Positions 10,226 through 19,693 of a stretch of 64,000 nt of DNA are shown piece after piece. The translations under genes and the position numbers were made by a program. Every line of letters starts with the position of its first letter. Positions within the stretch are counted from its first letter, which is position 1. The notes beneath the pieces are model-generated. The model ran no database searches and was not told the origin of the DNA. It worked only from the letters and a program-made list of their open reading frames with translations. The stretch is from Hyphomonadaceae bacterium (GTDB lineage Bacteria; Pseudomonadota; Alphaproteobacteria; Caulobacterales; Aquidulcibacteraceae): positions 111,403 to 175,402 of the forward strand of contig JAIELK010000018.1 of assembly GCA_019753175.1 (NCBI GenBank), in the 5' to 3' direction.

Positions 10226-11467
10226 TCAGGCAGGCTTCGTGAGTTCAAGCTGGACCACGTCGGTGCGACCGGTACGAAAGCCCGCCTCGCAATAACCCAG
10301 GTAGAACAGCCACAGCTGCTTAAACCGCTCGTCGAAGCCCAATGCCCGAATGTCATTCCATTTGGCTTGGAAGCGGCGCGCCCATTCCGACAGCGTCTCC
10401 GCATAGCACTGGCCGAAAGCATCCATCTTGCGCCACAAGAGCCCGGCTTTGGCCGTCTCCAGCTTCAGCCGTTCGATGCTCGCAAGCATGCCGCCGGGAA
10501 ACACATAGCGCTGAATGAAGTCGGCCCGCTGACGATACCGGTCAAACAGGTCATCTTTGATGGTGATGATTTGCAGCGCGGCGCGGCCGCCCGGTTTCAA
10601 TACCTCTGAGATCTTCTCAAAGTAGACGGGCCAGTATCTCTCGCCCACCGCCTCGAACATCTCGATCGACGCCACCTTGTCAAACTGTCCTGCGATGTCG
10701 CGATAGTCTTGTCGACGGATATCGACGAGGTGTGAGAGCCGGGCGCGTTCAATACGTTGGCGAGCATACACGAGCTGTTCGTCGCTGATGGTGACGCCCG
10801 TGATGCGCGCACCAAACTCGCGCGCCGCAAACTCCGCGAACCCACCCCATCCGCAGCCGATTTCGAGCACATGGTCACCGGGTTTGAGCTGCAAATGCCC
10901 GGCCAACGCGCGGTATTTGGCGACCTGCCCCGCCTCCAAGTCTCGTTCATCGGCGTCGAAGCGCGCCGATGAGTAGGTCATGGTCCGATCCAGCCAAGCC
11001 TCGTAAAAGCTGTTTCCGAGATCGTAGTGGGCGTGGATGTTTCGTCGCGCTCCGGTCTTGGTGTTGTCCCGCGCAACATGGCGAAGCCAGTTGATCGACT
11101 TGCCCAGCCAATTCCCTTCGAAATAGCGGCGGAACCGCTCGATGTTGTTGGCCAGAAGGACGAGCAGACCAGGCAAGTCGTCTGTCTCCCACTCGCGCTC
11201 CATCCAGCCTTCGGCGAACCCAATGTCGCCGTTGAGAAGCACCCGGCGGGCGAAACGCCAATCCCGCACCCGCAGCGCCACCGCTTGGCCCGACGCCTCG
11301 CCAAAACGAAGGAGAGCGCCGTCGGGAAGGCGAGCTTCAAGCGCGCCGTCGCGGATGTTCAGGAGCGCGAGGAGCACAGCCTTCGCGCTGGCCGGCGCGC
11401 GCAGCCCTGAAATCAGGCGGGGTGAGGCCACGAGCGCCGTATCCGGCTGGTGCTGCATGAGTAACAT
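10226..11467 (-). CDS. cfa: Cyclopropane-fatty-acyl-phospholipid synthase
   Basis: 413 residues. The conserved HYDLGNSFYEAWLDRTMTYS block precedes the SAM-binding motif VLEIGCGWGGFAEFA at about 200-212. The C-terminal block FQAKWNDIRALGFDERFKQL and LWLFYLGYCEAGFR are also typical. It methylenates cis-unsaturated acyl chains of membrane phospholipids using SAM, which is a membrane stress adaptation. An internal ATG at 11458 would give a protein three residues shorter. It lies upstream of sseA-metC on the same strand, with a 57-bp gap. Confidence 0.94.
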   Translation of the reverse strand: MLLMQHQPDTALVASPRLISGLRAPASAKAVLLALLNIRDGALEARLPDGALLRFGEASGQAVALRVRDWRFARRVLLNGDIGFAEGWMEREWETDDLPGLLVLLANNIERFRRYFEGNWLGKSINWLRHVARDNTKTGARRNIHAHYDLGNSFYEAWLDRTMTYSSARFDADERDLEAGQVAKYRALAGHLQLKPGDHVLEIGCGWGGFAEFAAREFGARITGVTISDEQLVYARQRIERARLSHLVDIRRQDYRDIAGQFDKVASIEMFEAVGERYWPVYFEKISEVLKPGGRAALQIITIKDDLFDRYRQRADFIQRYVFPGGMLASIERLKLETAKAGLLWRKMDAFGQCYAETLSEWARRFQAKWNDIRALGFDERFKQLWLFYLGYCEAGFRTGRTDVVQLELTKPA

Positions 11468-11506
11468 CTAGGTCAAACTCCGCCGCCTTAAAGGCGACGG
11501 TGGGTC

Positions 11507-12940
11507 TTACGGTTCGCTTTTCCTCATGGATGACAGCCCCTTGAAAGCGGCCAGGGCGCGCGCCCGAGCCTCAGCGTGCTCCACGATCCGATGCGGATAA
11601 TCGCGCCCAAGCTCGACGCCAGCTGTAGCCAATTGCGCTGCACTGGCTTCCCATGGCGCGTGGATGAGTGCGTTGGGGAGCGCGGCTAGCTCCGGCAGCC
11701 AGCGCCTAACGTAGGCGCCGTCAGCATCGTAACGCTGTCCCTGTGTGACCGGGTTGAAGATACGGAAGTACGGCGCTGCATCGGCGCCGGAGCCCGCCAC
11801 CCATTGCCAAGAGGCGGAGTTGTTGGCGAGGTCGGCATCGACCAGAGTGTCCCAGAACCAATCCTGACCATGCCGCCAATCAATCAGTAGATGCTTAAGG
11901 AGAAACGAGGCCGCAATCATGCGAGCGCGGTTGTGCATGTAGCCTGTGGCCCACAACTCGCGCATGGCGGCGTCGACCACCGGGTAGCCAGTGACGCCGC
12001 GCTGCCAGGCTGCGAGCGCACCTGGATCGTGGCGCCATGGAAACGCGTCGAACGCGGGGCGCAGGTTTTTCTCCGGTAGCGTCGGGAAGTGAAGCAACAG
12101 ATGAGATGAAAACTCGCGCCAGCCGATTTCGGACAGAAACTTGTCGCCGCCACCGGCTTCGTTGACAGCGCGCCAGATTTGCACTGGGCTGACTTCGCCA
12201 AAATGCAAATGCGGTGAAAGGCGGGACGTGGCGCGCTGACCGAGCTGATCGCGCCCCTCAAAATACCCAGCAAGCTTTTCGCTGAGAAAACGCTGCAGCG
12301 CCGCGCTCGCGCCGGCTTCGCCCGGCGCCCATTCAGACTCAAATTCGGCGGCCCAGTTCGGGCTCGCCGGCAGAAGATTCCAATCGCGCAGAGCGTTGCC
12401 TTCGACGCCACCCCATTGCCGCAGCGCTTTCGGAGTGGGCAAGGGCGCTCGCGCGACGCCACGCGCCAGGATCGCACGCCAAAAAGGCGAGAACACCCGA
12501 TAGGGCTCGCCACTCTTGGTTCTCAGCGTCACGGGCTCATGGAGCAGCGCAGCGTTGAAGCTCTCGACCACCACGCCCTTTGCCCTGAGTATTGGCTTGA
12601 GCAGGCGATCACGATCGACCGCATAGGGCTCGTATTGCCGGTTCCAATAGACCGCCCCCGCGCCGGTTTGCTCCACAAGCAGTGGGATTTGCTGGTCTGC
12701 ACGCCCGCGCCGAAGGGTCAGCGACGCGCCTCTCTTCGCGATCGTCTCGGCCAGCGCTTCAATGCTGCGATGCAGCCACCACCGTGAGGCCGCCCCTGTG
12801 CGCCAACGGCCAGGTGTTTCATCGTCGAGCACGTAGAGGAGAATAAGCGGCCTCTGGCTCTTGCATGCGGCGTCGAGCGCCGGATTGTCGGCGAGGCGTA
12901 GGTCCTGTCGAAACCAGACAATCGCTGGTGCGTCAGGCAT
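11507..12940 (-). CDS. phr: Deoxyribodipyrimidine (CPD) photo-lyase
   Basis: 477 residues. The N-terminal antenna-binding domain starts APAIVWFRQDLRLADNPAL. The FAD domain includes TSRLSPHLHFGEVSPVQIW, IGWREFSSHLL, TGYPVVDAAMRELWATGYMH and the signature WASGSG-like stretch WQWVAGSGADAAPYFRIFNP. It repairs UV-induced cyclobutane pyrimidine dimers with blue light. The start overlaps the end of the glycosyltransferase gene by 8 bp, so the two are probably co-transcribed. Cryptochrome DASH is less likely given the class I photolyase motifs. Confidence 0.95.
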   Translation of the reverse strand: MPDAPAIVWFRQDLRLADNPALDAACKSQRPLILLYVLDDETPGRWRTGAASRWWLHRSIEALAETIAKRGASLTLRRGRADQQIPLLVEQTGAGAVYWNRQYEPYAVDRDRLLKPILRAKGVVVESFNAALLHEPVTLRTKSGEPYRVFSPFWRAILARGVARAPLPTPKALRQWGGVEGNALRDWNLLPASPNWAAEFESEWAPGEAGASAALQRFLSEKLAGYFEGRDQLGQRATSRLSPHLHFGEVSPVQIWRAVNEAGGGDKFLSEIGWREFSSHLLLHFPTLPEKNLRPAFDAFPWRHDPGALAAWQRGVTGYPVVDAAMRELWATGYMHNRARMIAASFLLKHLLIDWRHGQDWFWDTLVDADLANNSASWQWVAGSGADAAPYFRIFNPVTQGQRYDADGAYVRRWLPELAALPNALIHAPWEASAAQLATAGVELGRDYPHRIVEHAEARARALAAFKGLSSMRKSEP

Positions 12941-13712
12941 CTGGTTTCTTACGTTGGCGGAGATGGATCTCTACCATCTTCGCATCCTTGAGCCAGCGGC
13001 CGTGCGCTGCGATTTGGGAGACGGCGAACCCGTACCAGCCAGCGCGCCAGAGGCCGCGTCTGAAATAGTGGTTCGCGAAGTAGAGAGGCCTTGCCAGCAC
13101 CATGCGCAGGACACAGAGCCAAAATGGCTTGAGCTTGGTGTCTCGCGCCCGCCCGGAAGAGTTGCGATTGAACTTCTCTTCGAGTTGCGCGAGGTCGACG
13201 AAGGAGTAGTGCAGCAGCGGAGCCTTGAGCTGGCCAATCTTCATACCGCGAGGCGTCTGAAACTGATCCCAGTTTGCATGATCGGGCTGCCGGATGGCCC
13301 GGCGGTTGTAGAGCTTGCGTCGATCGACAAGGTTGAAGTCGAGCCAGGGCGCGCCGACAGGCGGGCAGGTCGCCATCATCAGTTCATAGACCTGACTGTC
13401 CGGTTCGCCGTTCTCAAAGAGAGCGCCTATTTCTCGCGCCAGTTCTGGCGTGACGACCTCGTCAGCGTCCAGGTCGAGCAGCCAATCGTTCCGCGCCGCG
13501 TCCTCGGCGATGCGTTTTTGCTTGCCGCCGCCGAACCATGGCGCCTTGATTACCCGGGCGCCGAGCCCATCGGCGATCTCGATCGTCCGATCGGTTGATC
13601 CGCTGTCAACAACCACGACTTCCGATACGACCTGCTGCGCGGCGCGGATGACCTCGCCGATCATGCGCTCTTCGTTCTTGGTGCGGATGTAAGCGGAGAT
13701 CGGAGAAGACAT
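12933..13712 (-). CDS. Family 2 glycosyltransferase, WaaE/LOS-core type
   Basis: 259 residues. The GT-A fold is recognisable from ISAYIRTKNEERMIGEVIRA, VVVVDSGSTDRTIEIA and the metal/nucleotide-binding DLDADE motif at about 80-85. The FGGGKQKRIAEDAA stretch and the C-terminal FANHYFRRGLWRAGWYGF resemble the KdtX/WaaE lipooligosaccharide beta-1,4-glucosyltransferase subgroup. A role in LPS core or surface glycan synthesis is inferred; the actual sugar is not readable. The ATG at 13712 is preferred to a TTG at 13724. Confidence 0.87.
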   Translation of the reverse strand: MSSPISAYIRTKNEERMIGEVIRAAQQVVSEVVVVDSGSTDRTIEIADGLGARVIKAPWFGGGKQKRIAEDAARNDWLLDLDADEVVTPELAREIGALFENGEPDSQVYELMMATCPPVGAPWLDFNLVDRRKLYNRRAIRQPDHANWDQFQTPRGMKIGQLKAPLLHYSFVDLAQLEEKFNRNSSGRARDTKLKPFWLCVLRMVLARPLYFANHYFRRGLWRAGWYGFAVSQIAAHGRWLKDAKMVEIHLRQRKKPDA

Positions 13713-13750
13713 GGTGGTTTCCAAGCGCCTGCAGGGCTGTAATGCAAGCG

Positions 13751-15853
13751 CTAGCCGCTCCGCGCCAGCTCCGCAGCCTCGGCATAGCCAAAAAGCCTAA
13801 GCGCAATGCGGATGGCCAGGCCTCGCGCCGTAGTCAGGTCCGGGTCGCGCTCGATGGCTAGACGCGCCTCTTTGTCGGCGGCGCCGAGCAGGCCCGCATG
13901 CGCCTCAGGGGACACCAGCCTGAACGGAGGCAACCCGGATTGTTGCGTCCCCAACATGTCGCCAGCGCCGCGCATGCGGTAGTCCGCCTCGGCGATGACG
14001 AACCCATCGTCGTTGCGGCGCAGCGTGTCGAGCCGTTGTTTCGCGGCCTCGCCCAGCGGTGCTTGCCAGAGCAGGACGCATGAGCCCTGCTTTTCGCCGC
14101 GCCCAACGCGGCCGCGCAGTTGGTGCAGCTGCGCCAAACCGAACTGGTCGGCATGCTCGATGACCATGATCGTCGCTTCAGGCACGTTGACACCGACCTC
14201 GATCACGGTTGTCGCCACCATGAGAAATGAAAGCCCCCTTCGGAAACGCTCCATGGCCGCTTCCCGCTCAGCAGGCGGCATCTGCCCGTGCATGATCTCG
14301 ACGCCTGAACCGAAGCGGCCCTTCAACTCGGCATAGCGGTCCAGGACCGCTGGGAGGTCGATGGCCTCGCTGTCTTCTATGAGAGGGCAGACCCAATAGG
14401 CGCGCTCACCGCGTTTGGAGGCGTGTTCGATTGCATCGATCACTTCGGCCATGCGCGAGGTGGGCATCGCCACGGTGCGGATCGGTTGCCGCCCCGGCGG
14501 CTTCTCGTCGAGCACTGAAAGATCCATGTCGCCATGGATGGAAAGGGCGAGTGTGCGTGGGATCGGGGTGGCGCTCATCACCAGCACGTGCGGCGCCACG
14601 CCCTTTGCAACCATGCGCATGCGATCGGAAACGCCGAACCGATGCTGTTCGTCGATGACGATGAGACCCAGGTCCTGAAACGCAACATCGTCCTGGAAGA
14701 GAGCGTGCGTGCCCACAACAACGCTGACATTGCCTGACGCAAGGCTTGAAAGGATGTCACGTCGCGTCGCGCCCTTGTCGCGACCGGTAAGCACTGCCAT
14801 GCGGATGTCGGCCGCGGTCAGCAACGGCTCAAGCGTCGCTCCATGTTGACGGGCGAGCAAGTCAGTCGGCGCCATCAATGCCGATTGCAGTCCTGCTTCG
14901 GCGGCGCGCGCCATCGCCAGCGCGGCGACAACGGTTTTTCCCGAGCCGACATCGCCCTGAAGCAGACGCAACATTGGCGCTGGCTGGGCCATGTCCGCGA
15001 AGATCTCGTCGACGGAGCGTGTCTGTGCGCCGGTTGGCGTGTAGGGAAGGCGAGCGAGCAGGCTTGCCGTGAGCCTTCCGTCGCCAGTGATTGCGCGGCC
15101 CGGCTCCCTTCGCCGATGCGCGCGGCGCAGTCTCAGGGCGCACTGGCGCGCAAATAGCTCATCATAAGCCAGGCGGGTGCGGAACAGGTTCTGCGCCGCC
15201 ACATCGTCCGGAGCAGTGGGACGGTGAAGGTGTTCCAGCGCCGTTCGAAAATCTGGCCAGTCATGCGCCTTGACGGTCGTCGGTTCGAGCCACTCCGGCG
15301 CCTCCGACACCCCATCCAGCGCGAGGAGAATCGTCTTTGACAGTGTGCGGCCCGCGAGGCCCTGGGTAAGCGGGTAGACCGGCTCTACGGGAGGCGGTGC
15401 ATCGCCCAGCGACGGGTCAACGACATGATCAGGATGCAGCATTTGTCGCATGCCGTCGAAGAATGTGATCTTGCCGCTGACGAGCCTCTTTTGGCCGAGC
15501 GGCCACATACGGCGCAGCATGTCCTCGTGACCGCGAAAGTAGGCGACGGATAGAAACCCAGTCTCGTCGCGCAATCGAATGCGGTGTGGGAGGTTCTTGT
15601 ATGCGGGGAGATGGCCGTCGACCTCGGCCTCGATCGTGGCGATGTCGCCGTCGTTGGTGTCGGCGATGCGCGCACGCAGCCGACGATCGATCGCGGCGTG
15701 GGGAGGCAAGAACAAGAGGTCGCGCACAAGCCTACCACCGGCAAGCTTGGCGATTAACTCCATTGCGTCCCTGCGCGCTCCCTTGGGGGCGCGCGCGGGC
15801 GCCAGCATGGCCGTCTCGAAGGCGGCGGGGGAGGGGGCAGGGACCTCGGTCAT
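13751..15853 (-). CDS. recG: ATP-dependent DNA helicase RecG
   Basis: 700 residues. An N-terminal OB-fold wedge domain (about 60-170) is followed by a superfamily 2 helicase core with Walker A GDVGSGKT at 300-307, DEQH box at 401-404, SATPIPRTLAL and the RecG/Mfd-shared GRVGRGEKQG and GAGDMLGTQQSG motifs near the C-terminus. RecG regresses stalled forks and processes recombination intermediates. It is divergent from sdhE-mfd with an 82-bp intergenic region, placing two related fork/transcription-repair translocases back to back. Confidence 0.96.
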   Translation of the reverse strand: MTEVPAPSPAAFETAMLAPARAPKGARRDAMELIAKLAGGRLVRDLLFLPPHAAIDRRLRARIADTNDGDIATIEAEVDGHLPAYKNLPHRIRLRDETGFLSVAYFRGHEDMLRRMWPLGQKRLVSGKITFFDGMRQMLHPDHVVDPSLGDAPPPVEPVYPLTQGLAGRTLSKTILLALDGVSEAPEWLEPTTVKAHDWPDFRTALEHLHRPTAPDDVAAQNLFRTRLAYDELFARQCALRLRRAHRRREPGRAITGDGRLTASLLARLPYTPTGAQTRSVDEIFADMAQPAPMLRLLQGDVGSGKTVVAALAMARAAEAGLQSALMAPTDLLARQHGATLEPLLTAADIRMAVLTGRDKGATRRDILSSLASGNVSVVVGTHALFQDDVAFQDLGLIVIDEQHRFGVSDRMRMVAKGVAPHVLVMSATPIPRTLALSIHGDMDLSVLDEKPPGRQPIRTVAMPTSRMAEVIDAIEHASKRGERAYWVCPLIEDSEAIDLPAVLDRYAELKGRFGSGVEIMHGQMPPAEREAAMERFRRGLSFLMVATTVIEVGVNVPEATIMVIEHADQFGLAQLHQLRGRVGRGEKQGSCVLLWQAPLGEAAKQRLDTLRRNDDGFVIAEADYRMRGAGDMLGTQQSGLPPFRLVSPEAHAGLLGAADKEARLAIERDPDLTTARGLAIRIALRLFGYAEAAELARSG

Positions 15854-15935
15854 CGGCTCGGGCGCGGGCGGCGCTGACAGCGCTCCCCTTATGGGCTATA
15901 GCGCGGCCCCCGAAAAAGCCCTCCTGCAGACCAGA

Positions 15936-16202
15936 ATGGATGACCGACGAAAAAAACTCAGATTCCGCGCATGGCGGCGCGGATTCCGTGAGCTTGACCT
16001 GATTCTGGGCGGTTTTGCGGACAGATGGATCGCGGAATTGGAGGCGGCGGAGCTTGGCCACTTCGAGCAATTGCTCGACGCCTCCGACCAGGACGTATAC
16101 GCGTGGATCGCTGGCCTAGAGACGCCGCCAATTCAATTCGATACCGCAACGTTGGCGCGCATCCGTGCGTTCCATCTGCAGTCGGCAAACCGGTCATCAT
16201 GA
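15936..16202 (+). CDS. sdhE: SdhE, FAD assembly factor for succinate dehydrogenase
   Basis: 88 residues, the family size. The hallmark RGxxE motif is present as RRGFRELDLILG, followed by the helical bundle ELEAAELGHFEQLLDASDQDVYAWI. SdhE binds SdhA and promotes covalent flavinylation. An upstream in-frame ATG at 15891 would add 15 residues and is considered less likely. Its stop overlaps the mfd start as ATGA, so translation of the two is probably coupled. Confidence 0.9.
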   Translation: MDDRRKKLRFRAWRRGFRELDLILGGFADRWIAELEAAELGHFEQLLDASDQDVYAWIAGLETPPIQFDTATLARIRAFHLQSANRSS

Positions 16203-19200
16203 AGCAGTCGATCCTCCCCAATCGTGTCGTGGAGACGCTCGCCAAGTCAAAGGAGCCGCTCACGATTATCGGCGCTCCCGAGGGCGTTGACGCAGCAGGA
16301 CTCGCCGATGCGACGCGCCTTCGGGGCGGCGTGACGCTTTTCATCGCACGCGACGAAGCCCGGGCGGCACAGTTTGAAGCAGCAGCACGCTTCTTCGCGC
16401 CCGAGTTGGCGACGCTCCGGCTTCCCGCATGGGATACCCTGCCCTATGACCGCATTTCTCCGGCGCCGGCAGTCGCCGCGCAGCGTTGCGCTGCGCTCGC
16501 CGCACTGGCGCTCCGCGATCCGAAAGCGGCCCCCCTGCTCGTCGTTGCGACTGCTTCAGCGGTGGCGCAACGCGTTGCCCCGCGCAAACGCATTGGGGAG
16601 GGCGTGTTTGCCGCAAAGACCGGCGACGAACTCGAGATGAACGCGCTCGAGACCTATCTTGTCGTGAACGGATACCTCCGCGCGTCCACAGTGCGTGCGC
16701 CCGGCGAGTACGCCGTTCGCGGTGGGCTGATCGATGTTTATCCGCCGGGCATGGGTGAGCCGCTCCGTTTCGATTTCTTCGGCGACACGTTGGAGGCGAT
16801 TCGCGGTTTCGACCCCGAGACTCAGATTTCGACGGCGAAATTCAAGGACGCCACGCTGACGCCTGTCAGCGAAGTCCTGCTCGACGACCTCACCGTACTG
16901 CAGTTTCGGCGGCGGTTTTCGCAGGCATTCGGCGCTTTGCGTGATCCCCTCTACGAAAACGTCAGCGCGCGCCTTCGCCAACAGGGCGTCGAACAATGGC
17001 TGCCGTTCTTCTATGAACGGCTCGACACGGTTTTCGACTATGCAGGCGGAGATGCGCTGGTTGCATTCGACGCATTGGCGGATGAGGCGCTCGGCGAACG
17101 CGTCGACACGGCCCGAGATCACTATCAATCGCGAAAATCCGCGCCCGTGCAGCGCGGCGCCGCCGCGTTCAGCGCGCCAGAGCCCGACCTCCTGTACCTT
17201 GATCCCAAGGCGCTCACCGCGGCGCTCGGCGCCCGCGCCACGCGGCGCTTCACCCACTTTGATACAGCCGCTAAGCGAACGCTCGATCTGGGTGCGCGGC
17301 CTGGACGTGACTTTGCACCGGAGCGGCAGACTGCCGACGCCAACGTGTTCGATGCCGCGGCCCAACACATTGGCGCGCTGACCAAGGCCGGCAAGCGCGT
17401 GATCATTGCTGCTTGGACCGACGGTTCAGCTGAGCGGTTGGCGGGCGTGATGAGCGATCATGGCGTTCATGGCGTAGTGCCTGTCCGCAATTGGCGCGAA
17501 GCGGAGCGACTGCCGAAGGGCGCGCACGGGCTGGCCGTGCTGCCGCTAGAGCGGGGCTTTGAGTCCGACACGGTTGTCTTCTTGTCAGAGCAAGACATCC
17601 TTGGAGATCGTTTGGCGCGCCCGCGGAAGCGGAGAAGAGCTTCGAGCGTGATTGCCGAAGCCGCGGCGATGAGTCCGGGCGACCTGATCGTTCATCAAGA
17701 CCACGGCGTGGGTCGGTATGAGGGCCTCAAGACACTTGATGCTGCAGGCGCTCCGCACGATTGCTTGGATCTGACCTATGCCGGCGGTGACAAGCTGTAT
17801 CTGCCGGTCGAGAACATCGAACTCATCTCGCGCTATGGCGCCGAGGAGTCCGAAGCGCAGCTCGACAGGCTGGGGGGCGTTGCGTGGCAAAGCCGCAAGG
17901 CTCGCGCCAAGCAGCGCCTCCGCGACATGGCCGAGGAATTGTTGCGGATTGCGGCGATGCGTGCGACTCGCGAGGCCGAGCCCGTATCGCCGCCAGAGGG
18001 GCTGTGGGACGAGTTTTGCGCCCGTTTCCCTTATGAGGAGACCGAAGACCAGCTGAGCGCAATCGATGATGTCGTCAGTGATCTCGGCTCCGGAAAGCCA
18101 ATGGACCGGCTGATCTGCGGCGATGTGGGTTTTGGCAAAACCGAGGTTGCGTTGCGCGCCGCCTTTCTGGTGGCGATGGCAGGCAAGCAAGTGGTGGTGT
18201 TGGCGCCGACGACCTTGCTGTGCCGCCAGCACTTCAACACGTTTAGCGAACGCTTTCGAGGCCTGCCTATCCGCGTCCGTCAATTGTCGCGTCTCGTGAT
18301 CTCCAAGGAGGCTTCGGAAACGAAGGCAGGGCTTGCCGCCGGCACAGTTGAAATTGTCGTTGGCACGCACGCCTTGCTGTCGAAGACCATCAGTTTCTCC
18401 GATCTTGGCCTCGTAATTGTCGATGAGGAGCAACACTTCGGCGTCAAGCACAAAGAGCGCCTCAAGGAGCTGCGCGCCGAGGTGCACGCCCTCACACTGT
18501 CGGCCACGCCGATTCCGAGAACGCTGCAGCTGGCGTTGGCCGGCGTGCGGGAAATGAGCCTCATTACGACGCCGCCGATCGATCGTATGGCGGTGCGCAC
18601 CTATGTGACGCCTTTCGACGCCATCACGGTGCGCGAAGCGCTGCTGCGGGAGAAATATCGGGGCGGGCAGAGCTTCTTCGTCACCCCGCGCATCGCAGAT
18701 CTCGATGACGCAGCGGCGTTCCTGCGTAAGAATGTGCCCGAGGTCTCGTTTTCCATCGCGCATGGGCAGATGGCGGCTAGCGCGCTCGACGAGATAATGA
18801 CCAGCTTCTACGACGGCGCGTTCGACGTGCTCCTGTCGACCAGCATCGTCGAATCGGGTCTCGACATTCCTCGTGCGAACACGCTGATTGTGTTTCGAGC
18901 CGACATGTTTGGCTTGGCGCAACTCTACCAATTGCGCGGGCGCGTCGGACGTTCCAAGCTGCGCGCATACGCATATCTGACGACAGCGGCCGAGCAAGCT
19001 CTGACGGTGAGTGCTGAAAAGCGCCTCAAGATATTGTCGTCGCTCGACAGCCTCGGCGCTGGATTCACTTTGGCTAGCCACGACCTCGACATGCGCGGCG
19101 GCGGCAATCTCTTGGGCGAGGAGCAGTCAGGCCACATACGTGAAGTTGGCGTTGAACTCTATCAGTCAATGTTGGAGGAGGCAGTGCAAGCGCTGCGCGA

Positions 19201-19693
19201 GGGGCGCGACGAGAGCGCCGCCAGCGCCAAGTCCTGGTCCCCACAGATAAATGTCGGTGTGTCGGTGCTGATCCCTGAGGATTATGTGTCAGACCTCAAT
19301 GTCCGGCTCGCACTTTACCGACGCCTAGCGGATCTGGCGACTGACAAGGAACGCGAGGCGTTCGCAGCAGAGTTGATCGATCGCTTTGGACCGCTTCCGG
19401 TAGAGGCCGACCAGCTGATTGCAGTCGCTGCTCTCAAGGCGTTTTGCCGTCAATGCAACGTCTCAAAGCTGGACGCCGGTCCCAAGGGCGCTGTGCTTAC
19501 CTTCCGCGAAGAAGGTTTTCCTGATCCCATGTCGTTGGTTCGGCACGTCCAAGAGCGACCGGACGATTTTAAGATGCGTCCAGACGGCAAACTTGTTGTA
19601 ACAGGCGGTTGGCCCGAGGCGCCTCAACGGCTCAAGGCGTTGCGCGCGGTTTTGGAGCGTCTGTCCCAACTCGCGGCGCGCGCCGCGGCTTAG
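16199..19693 (+). CDS. mfd: Transcription-repair coupling factor
   Basis: 1164 residues, full length. UvrB-like domains come first (LPAWDTLPYDRISPAP, GEYAVRGGLIDVYPPG), then the RNA-polymerase-interacting domain (PGDLIVHQDHGVGRYEGLKT), the translocase with Walker A GDVGFGKT at 641-648 and DEEQ box at 742-745, SATPIPRTLQLA, the TRG motif region, and the C-terminal D7 domain. Mfd removes RNA polymerase stalled at DNA lesions and recruits UvrA. The start at 16199 overlaps the sdhE stop by 4 nt; an upstream ATG reading at 16025 lies inside sdhE and is rejected. It converges with the next gene by a 4-bp overlap. Confidence 0.96.
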   Translation: MKQSILPNRVVETLAKSKEPLTIIGAPEGVDAAGLADATRLRGGVTLFIARDEARAAQFEAAARFFAPELATLRLPAWDTLPYDRISPAPAVAAQRCAALAALALRDPKAAPLLVVATASAVAQRVAPRKRIGEGVFAAKTGDELEMNALETYLVVNGYLRASTVRAPGEYAVRGGLIDVYPPGMGEPLRFDFFGDTLEAIRGFDPETQISTAKFKDATLTPVSEVLLDDLTVLQFRRRFSQAFGALRDPLYENVSARLRQQGVEQWLPFFYERLDTVFDYAGGDALVAFDALADEALGERVDTARDHYQSRKSAPVQRGAAAFSAPEPDLLYLDPKALTAALGARATRRFTHFDTAAKRTLDLGARPGRDFAPERQTADANVFDAAAQHIGALTKAGKRVIIAAWTDGSAERLAGVMSDHGVHGVVPVRNWREAERLPKGAHGLAVLPLERGFESDTVVFLSEQDILGDRLARPRKRRRASSVIAEAAAMSPGDLIVHQDHGVGRYEGLKTLDAAGAPHDCLDLTYAGGDKLYLPVENIELISRYGAEESEAQLDRLGGVAWQSRKARAKQRLRDMAEELLRIAAMRATREAEPVSPPEGLWDEFCARFPYEETEDQLSAIDDVVSDLGSGKPMDRLICGDVGFGKTEVALRAAFLVAMAGKQVVVLAPTTLLCRQHFNTFSERFRGLPIRVRQLSRLVISKEASETKAGLAAGTVEIVVGTHALLSKTISFSDLGLVIVDEEQHFGVKHKERLKELRAEVHALTLSATPIPRTLQLALAGVREMSLITTPPIDRMAVRTYVTPFDAITVREALLREKYRGGQSFFVTPRIADLDDAAAFLRKNVPEVSFSIAHGQMAASALDEIMTSFYDGAFDVLLSTSIVESGLDIPRANTLIVFRADMFGLAQLYQLRGRVGRSKLRAYAYLTTAAEQALTVSAEKRLKILSSLDSLGAGFTLASHDLDMRGGGNLLGEEQSGHIREVGVELYQSMLEEAVQALREGRDESAASAKSWSPQINVGVSVLIPEDYVSDLNVRLALYRRLADLATDKEREAFAAELIDRFGPLPVEADQLIAVAALKAFCRQCNVSKLDAGPKGAVLTFREEGFPDPMSLVRHVQERPDDFKMRPDGKLVVTGGWPEAPQRLKALRAVLERLSQLAARAAA

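Noticed and set aside
17585..19081. 498-codon open frame antisense inside mfd
   Set aside because: High-GC antisense shadow of a strongly conserved gene; the translation has no recognisable domain and composition typical of frame shadows.
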